Shown here: piece after piece, positions 8,985-17,121 of the stretch
Numbering within the stretch: the first letter of the stretch is position 1
Layout: each line of letters begins with the position of its first letter
Notes under the pieces: generated by a model
The model's input: the letters and a program-made list of their open reading frames with translations, nothing else
Told to the model about the DNA's origin: nothing
Database searches by the model: none
Position numbers and translations under genes: made by a program
Assembly (NCBI GenBank): GCA_029548365.1
Contig: JAKPNN010000022.1
Location: forward strand, 30,911-94,910
Length of the DNA: 64,000 bases
Reading direction: 5' to 3'
From: Chloroflexota bacterium
GTDB lineage: Bacteria; Chloroflexota; Anaerolineae; Anaerolineales; Anaerolineaceae

Positions 8985-10100
8985 ATGAGTAAAATAAAAA
9001 TTGCTATGATGGATTTACCTTTATTAAGCGGTCGCTATAAACTACTGCAACCCATTGGATCTGGGGGTACGGCTGTGGTTTATAAAGCCCTGGACGAAAT
9101 GCTCGAACGGATCGTTTCGGTCAAGATCTTGCGAGAAGATTATTCCGATGACAGTGAATTTCTCGAGCGCTTCAGACAGGAAGCGAAGGCTGCTGCAAAC
9201 CTCTCCCATCCCAATATCGTCACCGTTTATGATTTCGGTTTTGATAAAGACCAGGTTTTTATCGTCTTCGAATATGTAGATGGAACGGATTTGAAATCTC
9301 TTATCCGCCAACAGAGCCGTTTCAGCATCGAAGACACGCTTGGATTGATCACCCAGGCTTGCGCTGGCGTCGGCTATGCTCACCGCGCCGGGCTGGTGCA
9401 CTGTGACATTAAATCACATAACATGCTGGTTTCAAAAGACTTCCGCCTAAAAGTCACAGATTTTGGCATTGCGCGTGCCCTGGCGACAATTCACCCGGAA
9501 GAGCGCAGCGAAGTAGTATGGGGTTCACCACATTATTTCTCGCCAGAGCAAGCTTCGGGCTATGCACCTTCTCCAGCGTCAGATGTTTATTCGCTGGGGG
9601 TTATTCTATACGAAATGCTCACCGGTCGCCTTCCCTTCGAAGCCAAAGATGCCACCGAACTGGCTCGCATGCATCGTATGGTAACCCCTGTTCCACCCAG
9701 AAGGCTAAATCCAGCCATCCCCGAACCCTTGGAGGAGATCACCCTGAAAATCCTCTCAAAAGAGCCAGCGGCGCGTTATCGAACCGCTGACCAGCTGGGG
9801 CGGGTGTTGATGTCCTTTGGCAATCTGAATCCCGAAAAAACCGGGCCGATTATCCTGCCAGGAGCAAAAAGATCCAATATATCATCACCACAATCCCGCC
9901 CACCGGTCATTTCCAGGAGGATGCAAACAGAGACCCAACCGGTTGAAAGGATTTGGACGGATTACCCACAAGAACACGAAGAGTCCATTGAAAGCCAGAC
10001 AATCGATTGGGGAACCTGGTTGCTGGGGGTGCTTGCCTTCACCGCCGTATTTGGTTTGATTCCCTTCTGGCTGTACATTTATTTTTTTCTCAACCCATGA
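8985..10100 (+). CDS. Hanks-type Ser/Thr protein kinase, membrane-anchored
   Basis: 371 residues. Kinase domain about 15-275: Gly-rich loop 'IGSGGTAVVYKA', the Lys in 'VSVKILRE', catalytic loop 'HCDIKSHNML' (Asp present; canonical HRD becomes HCD), 'VTDFGIA' and 'SPHYFSPEQA'. A Pro-rich juxtamembrane region follows, and one hydrophobic segment stands at the extreme C-terminus (about 345-368) with almost nothing beyond it, so unlike PknB there is no extracellular PASTA sensor. A TATACT box lies only 4 nt before the ATG at 8985, so translation may start at the ATGs at 9006 or 9009. Followed 26 nt later by rpe. Confidence 0.92.
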   Translation: MSKIKIAMMDLPLLSGRYKLLQPIGSGGTAVVYKALDEMLERIVSVKILREDYSDDSEFLERFRQEAKAAANLSHPNIVTVYDFGFDKDQVFIVFEYVDGTDLKSLIRQQSRFSIEDTLGLITQACAGVGYAHRAGLVHCDIKSHNMLVSKDFRLKVTDFGIARALATIHPEERSEVVWGSPHYFSPEQASGYAPSPASDVYSLGVILYEMLTGRLPFEAKDATELARMHRMVTPVPPRRLNPAIPEPLEEITLKILSKEPAARYRTADQLGRVLMSFGNLNPEKTGPIILPGAKRSNISSPQSRPPVISRRMQTETQPVERIWTDYPQEHEESIESQTIDWGTWLLGVLAFTAVFGLIPFWLYIYFFLNP

Positions 10101-10126
10101 TTAAAGATTAAAGGTATAGTAAACAC

Positions 10127-10786
10127 ATGTCTTTTATGATCGCGCCGTCAATTTTGTCGGCTGATTTAAGGAATTTTGAGGACCAGATCAACCAGGCTAT
10201 CGGCTCTGGTGCTGACTGGCTCCACGTAGATGTGATGGATGGCAGCTTTGTTCCCAACATCACTTTCGGCCCCAATATCGTGACAACAATTCGGAAAATC
10301 ACATCCTTACCTGTTGATGTGCATTTGATGATTGAGAAGCCAGAGCGCCATATCCAGGCTTTCGTTGAAGCTGGCGCCAGCTATATCACCGTCCACTACG
10401 AAACCTGCCCGCACATCCAACGCACCCTGACGAGCATTCGGGAATTGGGCGCGACGCCATCAATTGTGATCAACCCCGGCACACCTGTGAACATATTGCG
10501 AGAATTAGTGCACGACTTTGACATGGTCCTGTTGATGACGGTCAACCCTGGATTTGGCGGCCAGGCATTTTTGCCTGGTATGGTCGATAAAATCCGGCGG
10601 ATGAAATCACTGCTTGATAAAACAGGTTCAAAAGCCATGATCCAGGTGGATGGCGGCATTGATTCAACAAACATTAAAACCTGTTACCAGGCAGGCGCAA
10701 GGAATTTTGTCGCTGGATCAGCGGTTTTTGGCCATAAAGATGGTATTGCAGCCGGGATTAAAGCGTTGCACGATGCCCTGGAGTAA
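10127..10786 (+). CDS. rpe: Ribulose-phosphate 3-epimerase
   Basis: 219 residues, standard length. 'IAPSILSADL', 'HVDVMDGSFVPNITFGP', 'DVHLMIEKPE', 'TVNPGFGGQ' and 'QVDGGID' carry the metal ligands and active-site residues of this TIM-barrel enzyme, which interconverts ribulose 5-phosphate and xylulose 5-phosphate in the pentose phosphate pathway. It follows the kinase gene closely and is probably co-transcribed with it. Confidence 0.96.
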   Translation: MSFMIAPSILSADLRNFEDQINQAIGSGADWLHVDVMDGSFVPNITFGPNIVTTIRKITSLPVDVHLMIEKPERHIQAFVEAGASYITVHYETCPHIQRTLTSIRELGATPSIVINPGTPVNILRELVHDFDMVLLMTVNPGFGGQAFLPGMVDKIRRMKSLLDKTGSKAMIQVDGGIDSTNIKTCYQAGARNFVAGSAVFGHKDGIAAGIKALHDALE

Positions 10787-10803
10787 AGGCTCATATTAAA
10801 TGC

Positions 10804-10827
10804 AAAAATCGCAGCAGAGTGCCGCGA
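10804..10827 (-). terminator. Intrinsic terminator for rpmB
   Basis: Read on the minus strand, TCGCGGCA-CTC-TGCTGCGA forms an 8-bp stem with one wobble pair, followed by TTTTT. It lies 25 nt past the rpmB stop codon. Confidence 0.7.
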
Positions 10828-10852
10828 CTAATGCGCTACGAGTATGTTTAAC

Positions 10853-11038
10853 CTACTTAGAGGATTTGACCAACGTGCGAATGCAACGGGTGCACAATGT
10901 CTTGCGAACCATTCGTCCATTCTCGTACACCGAGATTTTCTGAAGGTTTGGCTTGAATTGTCGCTTGGTCGCTCTCATCGAGTGGCTTCGATTGTGCCCG
11001 AAGGCGGTCTTTTTTCCACATTGTTCACAGATCGCCAT
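10853..11038 (-). CDS. rpmB: 50S ribosomal protein L28
   Basis: 61 residues. It keeps the L28 start 'MAICEQCGKKTAFGHNRSHS', with a CxxC pair and a second 'CTRC' near the end, i.e. the zinc-binding version of the protein. L28 is a basic component of the large ribosomal subunit. Transcribed alone and divergent from the Asp23 gene. A minus-strand terminator follows. Confidence 0.95.
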   Translation of the reverse strand: MAICEQCGKKTAFGHNRSHSMRATKRQFKPNLQKISVYENGRMVRKTLCTRCIRTLVKSSK

Positions 11039-11154
11039 GATGTCATCCTTTCACAACTATACGATATAATAACAGGGTTTGGTTATTCTACATCCAAACA
11101 GCTAATGATTTTACCATACTCGAGGAAAAGCTACAAGCAAGTAAGGTGAGATAT

Positions 11155-11520
11155 ATGAATAAAACAGGCAACATTCACAACGAATTAGGCAGCATCCTGA
11201 TCCAAAAAGATGCTATCGCCTCAATTGCGCGTCAATCAACGTTGCAGTCCTATGGGGTTGTCGGCCTGGCGCCTAAAAATCTGGCTGAGAATATACGTCA
11301 GATCATAAGAAAGGATGCTAAATATGGCATTGACGTGTCTTATGATCACGAGGGACTGGTAATTCAGCTCTACATTGTGGTTGAATATGGTTTGCGGATC
11401 AAAACAATTTCAAATAGTATTGCTAAAAGCGTTAAATACAATGTTGAAAAAACCGTCGGACTTCCCGTTCGCAGAATCAACGTGCATATCCGCGGTTTAC
11501 GGATTAGTAACATGGATTAA
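11155..11520 (+). CDS. Asp23/Gls24 family envelope stress protein
   Basis: 121 residues from ATG 11155; AAGGTGAG stands 5 nt upstream, so I prefer it to the GTG at 11146. The family pattern is visible: 'IAQSTLQSYGVVGLAP'-type N-terminus, central 'GLVIQLYIVVEYG' and C-terminal 'VNVHIRGLRI'-like strand. Members are small cytoplasmic proteins, often encoded next to the DAK2/FakA-like gene, exactly as here with a 57-nt gap. Confidence 0.88.
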   Translation: MNKTGNIHNELGSILIQKDAIASIARQSTLQSYGVVGLAPKNLAENIRQIIRKDAKYGIDVSYDHEGLVIQLYIVVEYGLRIKTISNSIAKSVKYNVEKTVGLPVRRINVHIRGLRISNMD

Positions 11521-11577
11521 CCTGCTTCGATCATGAAGCATCTTTGATATTATTGCGTTTATTATCGTTGGAGAATT

Positions 11578-13263
11578 ATGAGTGCTGTGGAGTTATCAAA
11601 ATTAAGTGCTGCTGAACGCCATAAATTGGTGTCTATCCCAATCAATGGCCACGGCCTGAAAACACTGCTTGAAGCAGGTATGGTGTGGTTAAAGACTAAT
11701 CAGCAGACTGTCAACAGCTTGAATGTTTTCCCGGTTCCGGATGGTGATACCGGGACGAATATGGTTCTCACCATGCAGGCAGCCTTTGAAGAAGTTGAAA
11801 ACTCCACGGTGGATAACGTTGGACAGCTTGCACATGCCATTGCACGCGGCGCCCTGATGGGGGCACGCGGCAATTCTGGCGTGATTTTATCCCAAATCTG
11901 GCGCGGTTTTGCTCGTGCCCTGAACGACATGCCAACGATGGACGTAAAAACTCTCGCCAATGCCTTAACCGAGGCTAAAGAAACAGCCTATAAAGGCGTT
12001 GTTCGACCCGTTGAGGGGACTATTTTGACTGTTATGAAAGACATTGCCACACAAGCAGAGGTTTCGGTTCAGAGAACTACCAGTTTCACGGAGGTGTTAT
12101 CAGATATCGTTCAGGCAGCAGAGGCATCCCTTGAACGAACACCTGAGCTTCTTCCAATCTTGAAACAAGCAGGTGTCGTTGACTCGGGCGGAAAAGGGCT
12201 TGTTTGCATCTTCGAAGGCATGTGGCGTTTTATTAATGGTGATGCGCTCGATAAACCGGTGACCGAAGTCATGTCCTTATCTGAAATGAGTCTTGAAAAT
12301 GCGCTGGAAACCATTGAACCGGGACAGGATTACGAAGTCGTCATCGACTTCGCCCCCAAATCCAGCTTTAAATTAGAAGAATATTACGAAGCGTTATCAG
12401 AAATCGGTACCTCGATCCAGGTTGGTGAGGGCGAAGGTATTTATCGGATGCATATTCACGTGCCGCAAGAATATCGCTACCAACCCATAGACCATACCAT
12501 GACCTTCGGTACGGTTAAAAAAGTGATGATCGAAAACCTGATGGCGCAAATGGATGATATGAGTAACACAAAAAATCCGAAATTGAAATTATCCAAAGTG
12601 CAACCGGGTGAAACAGCCGTTGTGGCGGTTTCTCCTGGCCCGGGCATCAGCAGGATTTTTGCCAGTTTGGGTGTAGCAGCGATCGTTCCTGGAGGACAGA
12701 CCATGAACCCCAGCATTAAAGAACTGCTGGCTTCCTTTGAAAATCTGCCCACAGACAAAATCGTGATTTTGCCCAACAATAAGAATATCATCCTGGCTGC
12801 CAGGGAAGCCGCTTCTATGACCGTTAAGGATGTGGCGGTAATACCTTCCATCAGTGTGCCTCAAGGCCTATCAGCGATGTTCAGATTGATCCCGGATGCC
12901 GATTTCAACGAGAACGTTGAGGGGATGCAAGAAGCAATTCATGATGTTCAAACGGGAGAGATCACTATCGCCACGCGCAGTGTAGAGGTTGATGGGGTTC
13001 AGGTTGAAAAAGGTCAGGTTATTGCATTGCACAATGGGAAGCTTGTTTCCTCTTCCAGCACCATCGATAAGGCTTGCGAAGCCTTTTTATATGCCGCTGA
13101 AACACACCTTTATGAACGCATCACCCTGTATTACGGCACAGATATCAGTGGGCAACAGGTCAACAAGCTGGCGGACAAAATCCGCTCTATTTATCCTGAT
13201 CATGAGATTGAGGTTCATGAAGGTGGGCAACCTCACTATCAATTAATCGTCGCTGTCGAATAG
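11578..13263 (+). CDS. DAK2 (DhaL) domain protein, FakA/YloV family
   Basis: 561 residues, normal for the family. N-terminal DhaL-type nucleotide-binding domain with 'NVFPVPDGDTGTNM' and 'GARGNSGVILSQI'; central region 'VVDSGGKGL' and C-terminal 'GLSAMFRLIPD' region matching FakA. FakA phosphorylates fatty acids presented by a FakB (DegV) partner, feeding phospholipid synthesis. No DegV gene is visible in the window, so the partner would be encoded elsewhere. Transcription ends at a strong hairpin at 13291. Confidence 0.9.
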   Translation: MSAVELSKLSAAERHKLVSIPINGHGLKTLLEAGMVWLKTNQQTVNSLNVFPVPDGDTGTNMVLTMQAAFEEVENSTVDNVGQLAHAIARGALMGARGNSGVILSQIWRGFARALNDMPTMDVKTLANALTEAKETAYKGVVRPVEGTILTVMKDIATQAEVSVQRTTSFTEVLSDIVQAAEASLERTPELLPILKQAGVVDSGGKGLVCIFEGMWRFINGDALDKPVTEVMSLSEMSLENALETIEPGQDYEVVIDFAPKSSFKLEEYYEALSEIGTSIQVGEGEGIYRMHIHVPQEYRYQPIDHTMTFGTVKKVMIENLMAQMDDMSNTKNPKLKLSKVQPGETAVVAVSPGPGISRIFASLGVAAIVPGGQTMNPSIKELLASFENLPTDKIVILPNNKNIILAAREAASMTVKDVAVIPSISVPQGLSAMFRLIPDADFNENVEGMQEAIHDVQTGEITIATRSVEVDGVQVEKGQVIALHNGKLVSSSSTIDKACEAFLYAAETHLYERITLYYGTDISGQQVNKLADKIRSIYPDHEIEVHEGGQPHYQLIVAVE

Positions 13264-13290
13264 AATAGGCTGTTGATAAGGTTTCAATCA

Positions 13291-13313
13291 AACCCCGCAG
13301 GGCGGGGTTTTCT
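13291..13313 (+). terminator. Intrinsic terminator after the FakA-like gene
   Basis: AACCCCGC-AGG-GCGGGGTT followed by TTCT: an 8-bp GC-rich stem 28 nt after the stop codon. Confidence 0.85.
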
Positions 13314-13469
13314 GATTATGCCACTATGACCCTAACCTACCCGCAAATCCTTGGATTTTTCAGCGCGCGTTGACGATTACCTTCAATAAACCAGGCGAAT
13401 GCGTTATGCTTAATGTGCGATTCACGATAAAATAAAAATGACTAACAATTGAAAAGGCCATCATTGATC

Positions 13470-15968
13470 ATGTTTCGATCTATCGAGAAGTTGTATAAAA
13501 TATTCAAACTGGAAGCAGATTTAAATTATTCTGATAAGGCAGTGGTCGGCGGTTTAGCAAAATTGACTGAAACCTGGCAGGGTGACGCACGCGGTGACGG
13601 AGTGCCGGAAGGAGATATTCAGCAGGTCGCTGACTTTCTCAAAGGCTACTCCGATTTATCGATCCAGAAACGCTCCCAGGCCATAAAACAAATCGGTCAA
13701 ATCCTGGATAACCCCGGCATTAAACACCTTCCGGGAGCAAAAGTGCTGGAACAACCACAAATTTCCAAAGAATCTCAAAACGATCTATCCAAACCAACCC
13801 AGATGCCCCCAAAGGTCACACAAACAACAAGTCGCACATCTATAAAAAAACCCTCGGGAAGTTCAGCACCCATCCCTGCCAACGCCCTCCCCGACCCCTT
13901 TCTCTCGCCCACCAACTCGGTTCATGGGATCGGGCAAAAGCAATCCCAGTTATTGAGCAAACTTGGCATCTTCACTGTGGAGGACTTGATCTATTTCTTC
14001 CCACGCCGCTATGATGATTACACAAAAATGAAGCTCATCAAAGATCTCACCTACGGAGATGAAGTCACGATCATCGCCTGTGTTGATCGGGTCGGCACCT
14101 TCTCGGCTCGAGATAAGAACCGCAAAATCATACAGGCGGTAGTCTCTGATGATACAGGCAGCATCCAGTTGATGTGGTTTAATCAAATCTACCATCTTCG
14201 ACAGCTCCGTAAGAATATGTTTATATCAATTTCAGGGAAGATCGAACAGTATATGGGCAGGCTGGTCATGTACCACCCTGATTATGAAAAAATTTCTCAG
14301 GAACAAATCAACACCAAACGCATAGTTCCTGTATATCCCCTAACCGCGCGTTTGAACCAGCGCTGGTTGCGGCGAGTAATTTTTTCCGTCCTGGAGAATT
14401 GGGCTCCAAAGATCCCGGAATATTTAACCGAATATATCCTTAAAGATGCCAGCTTGATGGATTTACCAACGTCACTGAAAGAAATCCATTTCCCGGAAAA
14501 TCATGACACTCTTCAAAAAGCTCGTCACCGTCTGGCTTTTGACGAAATCTTCCTGCTTCAATTAGGCGTCTTGCAGCAAAAACATGAGTGGATAAATGCC
14601 GTAGGGCGAAGGTTTCCAGTCGGTGACGATTGGTTGAACGACCAGCTCAACCGATTACCATTCTCTCTGACAGATGCGCAACAAAAAGTTCTATCTGACC
14701 TTCGGGCGGATCTTGATTCTGGCAGACCCATGAACCGTCTGCTGCAGGGCGACGTTGGATCGGGGAAAACAATCATCGCTGGGTTGGGTATCGCTATGGT
14801 TGTCAGGTCAGGCTCTCAAGCAGCCTATATGGCGCCCACCAGTATCCTGGCAGAGCAACATTACAACAATCTTAAACAATTGCTGACAACACCGTCGGAT
14901 CATCATCCGTTACTCGAAGGATCTCAAATCCGCCTGTTGATTGGCGATACCCCGGCAAGGGAAAGACAAGAAATACTGGAAGGGTTGGCGCAGGGGTGGG
15001 TCAAATTGGTGATCGGCACCCACGCCTTAATCGAAGACCCGGTCGTTTTTAGCGATTTACAATTTGTAGTGGTTGATGAACAGCACCGGTTTGGCGTTTC
15101 ACAACGTGCAGTGCTCAGAGAAAAAGGAAATAATCCTCACCTGCTGGTGATGACAGCCACACCCATCCCCCGTTCATTAGCCCTCACAGTCTATGGAGAT
15201 TTAGATCTCAGTGTGCTCGATGAAATGCCGCCCGGCAGGCAGCCCGTAAAAACCTACATTAACTACCCGGTTGAAAGGGAACGCATCTATAACCTGGTGC
15301 GAATACAGGTCAATCGGGGGCATCAGGCATTTATCATCTATCCCCTTGTTGAGCAGGGCGAAAATGAAGAGGTATTGGCTGCTGTCCAGGAGTATGAACG
15401 TTTACAATCGGAAATCTTTCCCGATTTACGCGTTGGCTTGATACATGGACGTCTTCGCGCTGATGAAAAAGATGCCATCATGCGGCAATTTCGCGACCAC
15501 CAGTTTGACATCCTCGTCTCTACGACGGTCATCGAAGTGGGTGTTGATATCCCCAATGCGACCATCATGATCATCGAAGGCGCCGACCGGTTTGGTTTAG
15601 CTCAATTACATCAACTGCGGGGTCGGGTTGGGCGCAGTGCTGAACAATCCTATTGTTTCTTGATCCCCCAGGCGAGCGATAAGGCAGAAAACGAACGCCT
15701 CCTGGCAATGGTAAGCACACATGATGGATTCGTCCTGGCGGAGCATGATTTAAAACAACGCGGCCCAGGAGAATTCCTTGGAACCCGCCAATCGGGGTAC
15801 GCTGGTTTGCGATTGGCAAGCCTGACCGACGTGCATCTCATCGAAACAGCAAGAAATTATGCCCAGCAAGTCTATGAAAACGATCCGACCCTCCAGGCTG
15901 AAGAGCATCATCTGATGCGCCAAGCCATGGAGCATTTTTGGCCAAATAAAGAAGGAGATATGAGCTGA
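13470..15968 (+). CDS. recG: ATP-dependent DNA helicase RecG
   Basis: 832 residues from ATG 13470 (frame open to TTG 13449). About 150 residues of poorly conserved, partly Pro/Ser-rich extension precede the canonical protein, which begins with an OB-fold wedge region ('GIGQKQSQLLSKLGI', 'YFFPRRYDDYT'). Helicase motifs follow: Walker A 'LLQGDVGSGKTI', DEQH-type Walker B 'VVDEQHRFGV', 'MTATPIPRSLALT', 'VIEVGVDIPNA' and 'QLRGRVGRSAEQS'. RecG regresses stalled replication forks and processes recombination intermediates. The long N-terminal extension makes it bigger than the approximately 690-residue enterobacterial form. The coaD start codon follows the stop by one base. Confidence 0.94.
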   Translation: MFRSIEKLYKIFKLEADLNYSDKAVVGGLAKLTETWQGDARGDGVPEGDIQQVADFLKGYSDLSIQKRSQAIKQIGQILDNPGIKHLPGAKVLEQPQISKESQNDLSKPTQMPPKVTQTTSRTSIKKPSGSSAPIPANALPDPFLSPTNSVHGIGQKQSQLLSKLGIFTVEDLIYFFPRRYDDYTKMKLIKDLTYGDEVTIIACVDRVGTFSARDKNRKIIQAVVSDDTGSIQLMWFNQIYHLRQLRKNMFISISGKIEQYMGRLVMYHPDYEKISQEQINTKRIVPVYPLTARLNQRWLRRVIFSVLENWAPKIPEYLTEYILKDASLMDLPTSLKEIHFPENHDTLQKARHRLAFDEIFLLQLGVLQQKHEWINAVGRRFPVGDDWLNDQLNRLPFSLTDAQQKVLSDLRADLDSGRPMNRLLQGDVGSGKTIIAGLGIAMVVRSGSQAAYMAPTSILAEQHYNNLKQLLTTPSDHHPLLEGSQIRLLIGDTPARERQEILEGLAQGWVKLVIGTHALIEDPVVFSDLQFVVVDEQHRFGVSQRAVLREKGNNPHLLVMTATPIPRSLALTVYGDLDLSVLDEMPPGRQPVKTYINYPVERERIYNLVRIQVNRGHQAFIIYPLVEQGENEEVLAAVQEYERLQSEIFPDLRVGLIHGRLRADEKDAIMRQFRDHQFDILVSTTVIEVGVDIPNATIMIIEGADRFGLAQLHQLRGRVGRSAEQSYCFLIPQASDKAENERLLAMVSTHDGFVLAEHDLKQRGPGEFLGTRQSGYAGLRLASLTDVHLIETARNYAQQVYENDPTLQAEEHHLMRQAMEHFWPNKEGDMS

Positions 15969-15969
15969 A

Positions 15970-16494
15970 ATGACTATTGTTTTGTTCCCCGGGACCTTTG
16001 ACCCCATTCATTACGGGCATATCAATATTGCCAAACGGGCAGTGAATCTCTTTGATGAAGTGTATGTTGCCGTGTACGCCAAAGAACAACGCAACATCCT
16101 CTTTTCTCCGCAAGAACGCCTGGCGCTGGTGCAGGAAGCTTTCATGGATTACAAGTCCATACATGTGGTTGGCTATACGGGATTGACGGTTAAGGTTGCA
16201 AAAAAAGTGGGCGCCCAGGCAATTGTTCGGGGTTTACGTGTTTTTTCAGATTTCGAGTATGAATTTCGCATGGCGCTGGCTAATAATCGGCTTGAGCCCA
16301 GCATTGATGTGATTGCCCTGATCACCAACGAAGAACACACCTTCCTCTCATCAACAACAGTCCGAGAGGTCGCAGCCCTGGGCGGGGATGTCTCGAGCTT
16401 TGTTCCACCGCACGTGGAGGCAGCCCTGAAAAGTCGTTTTAATGTTTTAGGTGAAGAACAGGATATCGTCCCACTCACCTCATTACGAGATTGA
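15970..16494 (+). CDS. coaD: Phosphopantetheine adenylyltransferase
   Basis: 174 residues. The nucleotidyltransferase signature 'FPGTFDPIHYGHINI' is at the N-terminus, with 'RGLRVFSDFEYEFRMALAN' and 'FLSSTTVREVAALGGDVSSFV' later. CoaD adds AMP to 4'-phosphopantetheine in coenzyme A synthesis. It starts one base after the recG stop, so the two are translationally coupled. Confidence 0.96.
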   Translation: MTIVLFPGTFDPIHYGHINIAKRAVNLFDEVYVAVYAKEQRNILFSPQERLALVQEAFMDYKSIHVVGYTGLTVKVAKKVGAQAIVRGLRVFSDFEYEFRMALANNRLEPSIDVIALITNEEHTFLSSTTVREVAALGGDVSSFVPPHVEAALKSRFNVLGEEQDIVPLTSLRD

Positions 16495-16525
16495 TATCGG
16501 AATATATGAAAAAATATGTTAATAT

Positions 16526-16534
16526 TGGTATAAT
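16526..16534 (+). promoter_or_regulatory. Extended -10 promoter element
   Basis: TGGTATAAT is a perfect extended -10 element 39 nt before the ATG of the coiled-coil gene. I do not see a clear -35 box at the right distance. Confidence 0.5.
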
Positions 16535-16573
16535 GCTTGCAACGTTAGATGTAATATCGACACGGAGGTTGGA

Positions 16574-17038
16574 ATGGATATTTTGCATCTTGTAGATCGC
16601 TTAGAAGAATTGTTTAATGAAAGCCGGCCAATCTGGTTAACGCACAGTGTTATCGTTGATGAGGACCGCATGTTGGATTTGATCGATCAGATGCGTGTGG
16701 CCATTCCTGAAGAGATTAAAAAAGCACAACAGGTCGTCGCCCAACGCGACCGTATTCTTGCCCAGGCCAAAGAAGAAGCCAACCGGACGATTGCGCTGGC
16801 CCGCGAAAAAGCGGACAAAACCCTGGAAGATAATGAGATCATTCAAGCCGCGAAAATGCGCGCTGAGGAGATTATTCACCAATCGCACCAGGAGTCCGAA
16901 ATATCTCAGCGGGAAGCCGACAATTACATCCTCGAAACCCTCACCGGACTTGAACTGCATCTTGACCGAATGATCACTCAGGTTCGAAACGGTATTAAAT
17001 CCCTGCAGGATGAAATATATGCAATCCACAAAGAATAG
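16574..17038 (+). CDS. Coiled-coil protein, ATP-synthase-b-like, unknown role
   Basis: 154 residues, predicted almost wholly helical with a long charged coiled coil (about 45-115, rich in Ala, Glu, Lys and Arg). It resembles the small coiled-coil proteins often encoded next to coaD that are loosely annotated as ATPases or DivIVA-like, but it has no nucleotide-binding motif and no membrane helix. CGGAGG lies 6 nt before the ATG and an extended -10 element further upstream, so it has its own promoter. Function unknown. Confidence 0.75.
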   Translation: MDILHLVDRLEELFNESRPIWLTHSVIVDEDRMLDLIDQMRVAIPEEIKKAQQVVAQRDRILAQAKEEANRTIALAREKADKTLEDNEIIQAAKMRAEEIIHQSHQESEISQREADNYILETLTGLELHLDRMITQVRNGIKSLQDEIYAIHKE

Positions 17039-17093
17039 GTTGCATGGTTTTTTTTACCATTTCAAATAAACAGCTTCTGACAAGCCATTAGAA

Positions 17094-17121
17094 CAATATT
17101 CCGTCGAGGGATATTGTCGTT
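17094..17121 (+). terminator. Probable intrinsic terminator
   Basis: CAATATTCC-GTCGA-GGGATATTG forms a 9-bp stem with one wobble pair, followed by TCGTTTT, between the convergent coiled-coil and lon genes. Confidence 0.6.
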
